Assembly: GCA_943370355.1 (NCBI GenBank)
Contig: CALRQP020000004.1
Coordinates: 1 to 64,000, forward strand
DNA: 64,000 bases
Direction: 5' to 3'
Source: JADCGM01 sp943370355
GTDB lineage: Bacteria > Pseudomonadota > Alphaproteobacteria > Sphingomonadales > Sphingomonadaceae
Shown: positions 60,577 through 64,000 of the stretch, one piece after another
How the letters are laid out: each line of letters opens with the position of its first letter
How positions within the stretch are numbered: the stretch's first letter is position 1
Position numbers and translations under genes: made by a program
The notes under the pieces: model-generated
Databases searched by the model: none
Told to the model about the DNA's origin: nothing
What the model saw: the letters and a program-made list of their open reading frames with translations, nothing else

Positions 60577-63228
60577 TTAGGCGCTTTCCAGCACTGCTTT
60601 CACCGCCGCGACCGCGTCCGCCGCATTTGCGCCATCCGGTCCGCCGGCCTGCGCCATGTCAGGACGCCCACCGCCACCCTGGCCGCCAAGCGCAGCTGCC
60701 GCGACACGAACGAGATCCACGGCGGAGAAGCGGTCGGTTAGATCGTCGGTTACACCGACGGACACCCCGGCCCGGCCCTCGTTGACCGCGACCAGCACCG
60801 CAACGCCCGAACCCATCCGTTTCTTCGCATCATCGACGAGGCCCCGCAGGTTCTTCGCGTCGAGGCCGTCGATAACTTGCCCGATGAAGCCCACGCCCGC
60901 GACTTGCTCCGGACCCGCGCTGTCTTCAGCCCTGCCGCCGCCACCCAGCGCCAGCGCACGCTTCGCGTCAGTCAGTTCGCGTTCCAGCCGCTTGGTCTGA
61001 TCGACGAGCGCCGCAACGCGGGCCGGAACCTCGTCGGGCCGCGCCTTCAGCGCCGCCGCGGCCGTCTGCAGCCTTTGCTCCTGCTCGGTCAGGAACAGCC
61101 GCGCCGCTTCGCCAGTCAGCGCCTCGATGCGCCGCACGCCCGAAGCAACCGCGCTTTCGCTGGTGATCTTGAACAGCGCGATATCGCCGAGCGCGCTAAC
61201 ATGCGTGCCGCCGCACAGTTCGACCGAGTAGCTGGCATCGGTGTCGCGGCCCATCGACAGCACGCGCACCTCGTCGCCATATTTCTCGCCGAACAGTGCC
61301 ATTGCGCCCGCCGCAATCGCATCGTCCGGAGTCATCAGCCGCGTGCTCACCGCATCATTTTCGCGGATATGCGCGTTCACATCCGCCTCGACGGCCGCGA
61401 TTTCGGCCGGGCTCAGCGCCTTCTGGTGCGAGAAGTCGAAGCGCAGCCGGTCGGGTGCGACGAGCGAACCCTTTTGCGTGACATGCCCGCCCAGACGCCG
61501 CCGCAGCGCCGCGTGCAGCAGATGCGTCGCCGAGTGATTGGCACGAACACGGCTGCGCCGATCGACATCGACCGACAGTTTGACGGCATCGCCAACCGCG
61601 AGACTGCCGCTTTCGATCTTCGCATGATGTGCGTGCAGCTTGCCCAGTGGCTTCGACGTGTCGGAAACAATGGCGCGCAAGCCCTTGTCATTGCTGACAA
61701 GCCCGGCGTCCCCCATCTGGCCGCCGCTCTCGCCATAGAAGGGCGTCTGGTTGGTCAGGATCGCGACCTCATCTCCCGCCTCCGCGCGCTCGACACGCGC
61801 GCCGTCCTTGACGAGGGCGACGATGACGCCCTCCCCTTCATGGCCGTTATAGCCGGTGAATTCGGTCGCGCCGGCCTCCTCGGCGATGTCGAACCACAAA
61901 GCGGAATCGCCTTTCTGGCCCGACCCGGTCCAGGCGGCACGGGCGGCACGCTTCTGCTCGGCCATCGCAGCAGCAAAGCCCGGCTGATCGACGCCGAAGC
62001 CTTGTGCGCGCAGTGCATCCTCGGTGAGGTCATAAGGAAAGCCGAAGGTGTCGTAGAGCTTGAACGCAACCGCCCCCGGCAGTGTGTCGCCGAGCTGCAT
62101 CGAACCCGTCGCCTCGTCGAGCAGGCGCAACCCGTTGGCGAGCGTCTGGCGGAAGCGCGTCTCCTCGAGCTTCAGCGTTTCCTCGATGAGCGGCTGCGCA
62201 CGCACCAGTTCGGGATAGGCCGCGCCCATCTGCCCGATCAGCGCCGGGACGAGCCGGTGCATGAGCGGTTCCTTCGCGCCCAGCAGATGCGCATGCCGCA
62301 TCGCGCGGCGCATGATCCGGCGCAGCACATAGCCCCTGCCTTCATTCGCCGGCAGCACGCCGTCGGCGACGAGGAAGCCGCTGGCGCGCAGATGATCGGC
62401 GATCACCCGGTGCGACGCCTTCCGGGACCCCGCCGAATCCGCACCCGACAGCGACTCTGACGCCTCGATCAGCGTGCGGAAGGTATCGGTATCGTAATTG
62501 TCGTGAACGCCCTGCAGTACCGCCGCGATGCGCTCCAGCCCCATGCCGGTGTCGATACTCGGCTTCGGCAGCGCGAGCCGCGTCTCCGGATCGACCTGCT
62601 CATATTGCATGAACACAAGGTTCCAGATCTCGACGAACCGGTCGCCGTCCTCGTCAGGCGAGCCCGGCGGGCCGCCCGGGATATGATCGCCATGATCGAA
62701 AAAGATTTCCGAACAGGGGCCGCACGGGCCGGTATCCCCCATCGACCAGAAATTATCATTGGTCGGGATGCGGATGATGCGGCTGTCGGGCAGTCCGGCG
62801 ATCTTCTTCCACAGATCGAACGCTTCGTCGTCGGTGTGATAGACGGTCACGGTGAGCCGGTTCGAATCGATGCCGAAATCGCTAGTCAGCAGAGTCCAGG
62901 CATGTTCGATCGCCTGCGCCTTGAAATAGTCGCCGAACGAGAAATTGCCGAGCATTTCGAAGAAGGTGTGGTGACGTGCCGTATAACCGACATTGTCGAG
63001 GTCATTGTGCTTGCCACCGGCGCGCACGCACTTCTGCGACGAGGCAGCCGTGCTGTAGGGCCGCGTCTCAAGGCCGGTGAACACATTCTTGAAAGGGACC
63101 ATGCCCGCGTTCACGAACATCAGTGTCGGGTCGTTATGCGGCACCAGCGGCGCCGAGGGCACGACCCGGTGCCCGGCATTGCCGAAATAGTCGAGAAACG
63201 ACCGGCGGATATCGTTGGTGGACGTCAT
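60577..63228 (-). CDS. alaS: Alanyl-tRNA synthetase
   Basis: An 883-residue class II synthetase. N-terminal aminoacylation blocks include LMFVNAGMVPFKNVFTG, KCVRAGGKHNDLDNVGYT and RHHTFFEMLGNFSFGDYF. The editing domain has the zinc-binding HSATHLLHAALRRRLG and VELCGGTHVSALGDI. The C-terminal DHHA1-like C-Ala domain ends near GGGGRPDMAQAGG. Length is normal. It is convergent with the CPA2 antiporter gene across a palindromic repeat. Confidence 0.97.
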   Translation of the reverse strand: MTSTNDIRRSFLDYFGNAGHRVVPSAPLVPHNDPTLMFVNAGMVPFKNVFTGLETRPYSTAASSQKCVRAGGKHNDLDNVGYTARHHTFFEMLGNFSFGDYFKAQAIEHAWTLLTSDFGIDSNRLTVTVYHTDDEAFDLWKKIAGLPDSRIIRIPTNDNFWSMGDTGPCGPCSEIFFDHGDHIPGGPPGSPDEDGDRFVEIWNLVFMQYEQVDPETRLALPKPSIDTGMGLERIAAVLQGVHDNYDTDTFRTLIEASESLSGADSAGSRKASHRVIADHLRASGFLVADGVLPANEGRGYVLRRIMRRAMRHAHLLGAKEPLMHRLVPALIGQMGAAYPELVRAQPLIEETLKLEETRFRQTLANGLRLLDEATGSMQLGDTLPGAVAFKLYDTFGFPYDLTEDALRAQGFGVDQPGFAAAMAEQKRAARAAWTGSGQKGDSALWFDIAEEAGATEFTGYNGHEGEGVIVALVKDGARVERAEAGDEVAILTNQTPFYGESGGQMGDAGLVSNDKGLRAIVSDTSKPLGKLHAHHAKIESGSLAVGDAVKLSVDVDRRSRVRANHSATHLLHAALRRRLGGHVTQKGSLVAPDRLRFDFSHQKALSPAEIAAVEADVNAHIRENDAVSTRLMTPDDAIAAGAMALFGEKYGDEVRVLSMGRDTDASYSVELCGGTHVSALGDIALFKITSESAVASGVRRIEALTGEAARLFLTEQEQRLQTAAAALKARPDEVPARVAALVDQTKRLERELTDAKRALALGGGGRAEDSAGPEQVAGVGFIGQVIDGLDAKNLRGLVDDAKKRMGSGVAVLVAVNEGRAGVSVGVTDDLTDRFSAVDLVRVAAAALGGQGGGGRPDMAQAGGPDGANAADAVAAVKAVLESA

Positions 63229-63275
63229 CAGGGGGACTTAGGCGAGCGGCGGCATGATTGGAAGGCTCAGCCGCC

Positions 63276-63653
63276 CTACAGCTGCGCCGAAACGATGTAG
63301 AAGCGCAGGAACCCGATCGCCCATAGGAGATCTGCGACGGTGAGCAGCGCGAGCAGCAGCGGCGTGGAACCGCTGGCAAAGCCAATCCAGGCGATCACAA
63401 CGACGCCAAGCTTACCCATCGCACCGAGAGCCGCAATCGTCCCATTGCGCACGGGATCGCGCGCGACTAGCCAATAACCCACCCCGAACGTCAGGATCAT
63501 CCAGGCAAGCAGCTGGGTGAGCGGCGGATGATTGAGGCTGGCGTCGCCGAGCATAACGGCAACCAGTGGCGGCATAACGAGCATGGGCAGGGCGACGGCG
63601 AGGTTGAAGAGCGCCGCCGCCTTGAAATAGCCGGACCACCAGCTGAGCTTCAT
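63276..63653 (-). CDS. Small hypothetical membrane protein
   Basis: A 125-residue protein with four predicted membrane helices (about residues 9-35, 46-62, 74-92 and 99-118) and little else. FNLAVALPMLVMPPLVAVMLG and TVADLLWAIGFLRFYIVS are the most distinctive stretches. I recognise no family. Start 63653 (MKLSWWSGYF) is preferred over a longer frame that runs into the GST gene. It lies ten bases behind that gene, so the two are probably cotranscribed. Confidence 0.75.
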   Translation of the reverse strand: MKLSWWSGYFKAAALFNLAVALPMLVMPPLVAVMLGDASLNHPPLTQLLAWMILTFGVGYWLVARDPVRNGTIAALGAMGKLGVVVIAWIGFASGSTPLLLALLTVADLLWAIGFLRFYIVSAQL

Positions 63654-63663
63654 TGCGTCTGTC

Positions 63664-64000
63664 TCAATTCGCGAACTGATAGGGTCCGCCCTTCTCCAGC
63701 GCACGGCGATAGGCCGGGCGGGCCTGCAGCCATTCAACGAATTGCGCGAGCTTGGGCCGGTTGGCGACGCGTCCCTGCGCAGCCGCGACTTCGGCGGGGA
63801 AGCTCAGCAAGATGTCGGCGGCCGACAGATCGTCGAGCACATAATGGCCTGACGGGCGCAGCAGGCTCTCCATATAGTCGAAATGGCTATCGAGCTGCTG
63901 ACCGATGCGCGGCAGCAACGGCGCGGCGGCCTCGCCAAGACGGCTCACATAGAGCGCGAGCAGGATCGGCGTCATTGCCGACCCTTCGGCGAAATGCATG
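63664..64000 (-). CDS. Glutathione S-transferase family protein, 5' part missing
   Basis: The C-terminal ~112 residues of a GST; the start lies beyond the right edge. HFAEGSAMTPILLALYVSR and the helix region HYVLDDLSAADILLSFPAEVA match the alpha-helical GST C-domain (the N-cap/hydrophobic staple motif S/T-x-x-D near AADI). The closing PAYRRALEKGG is also typical. The N-terminal thioredoxin-like domain with the glutathione site is not visible, so activity cannot be judged. Confidence 0.87.
   Translation of the reverse strand, partial: MHFAEGSAMTPILLALYVSRLGEAAAPLLPRIGQQLDSHFDYMESLLRPSGHYVLDDLSAADILLSFPAEVAAAQGRVANRPKLAQFVEWLQARPAYRRALEKGGPYQFAN

Overview
The window is chromosomal DNA from a high-GC alphaproteobacterium, most likely of the Sphingomonadales. 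The evidence is the nifR3(dusB)-ntrB-ntrC-ntrY-ntrX-hfq-hflX order, a fused ispDF, a COQ10/RatA-type gene beside lipA, a large TonB-dependent receptor, a beta-class carbonic anhydrase, and two families of short palindromic repeats of the kind scattered through sphingomonad genomes. Almost all of it is housekeeping. I see no integrase, transposase, prophage or CRISPR array. The assignment rests on gene content and protein sequence, not on a search.

Layout. 1-3.8 kb: end of an M13 peptidase gene, tRNA-Pro, a PAP2 phosphatase, DgkA, a standalone HARP-like protein, and a scar where the C-terminal halves of motB and fliA are joined head to head. 3.9-6.9 kb: E2 and E3 of pyruvate dehydrogenase with a small, GC-poorer membrane gene between them. 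7-11.5 kb: metG-tatD-MBL-ICL/PEPM chained by TGATG overlaps, then a retropepsin-like protein. 11.5-22 kb: msrB, mazG and the nitrogen/RNA-chaperone cluster on the minus strand. 22-31.4 kb: ispDF, pncC-like, COQ10-like, lipA, carbonic anhydrase, holB, tmk and a peptidoglycan set (D,D-carboxypeptidase, rlpA, mltB, a HELAH protein). 31.6-39 kb: tRNA-Ser, a TetR regulator, two tandem LytS-type kinases with one LytTR regulator, and a TonB-dependent receptor. 39-46.5 kb: a sigma-54 two-component system divergent from a MacAB-like exporter that has a clear -24/-12 promoter. 46.6-64 kb: an OlsB-like acyltransferase, two acyl-CoA synthetases, a CaCA exchanger behind a manganese riboswitch, pssA-psd, a LOG-family gene, icd, an FAD monooxygenase, a CPA2 antiporter, alaS and a partial GST.

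How the genes work together. PDH E2/E3 and lipA share lipoate chemistry. DgkA, PAP2, OlsB, PssA and Psd are membrane-lipid genes. MltB, RlpA and the carboxypeptidase remodel peptidoglycan. NtrBC/NtrYX sense nitrogen and redox state beside Hfq. The two regulatory islands (LytS/LytTR with the receptor; sigma-54 HK/RR with the exporter) look like local signal-to-transport circuits.

Most notable observations: the motB/fliA deletion scar, the palindromic repeat translated as the E2 linker, the tandem LytS pair in which one kinase has a degraded ATP-binding G1 box, the sigma-54 promoter in front of the exporter, and the yybP-ykoY riboswitch, which predicts that the exchanger exports Mn2+.
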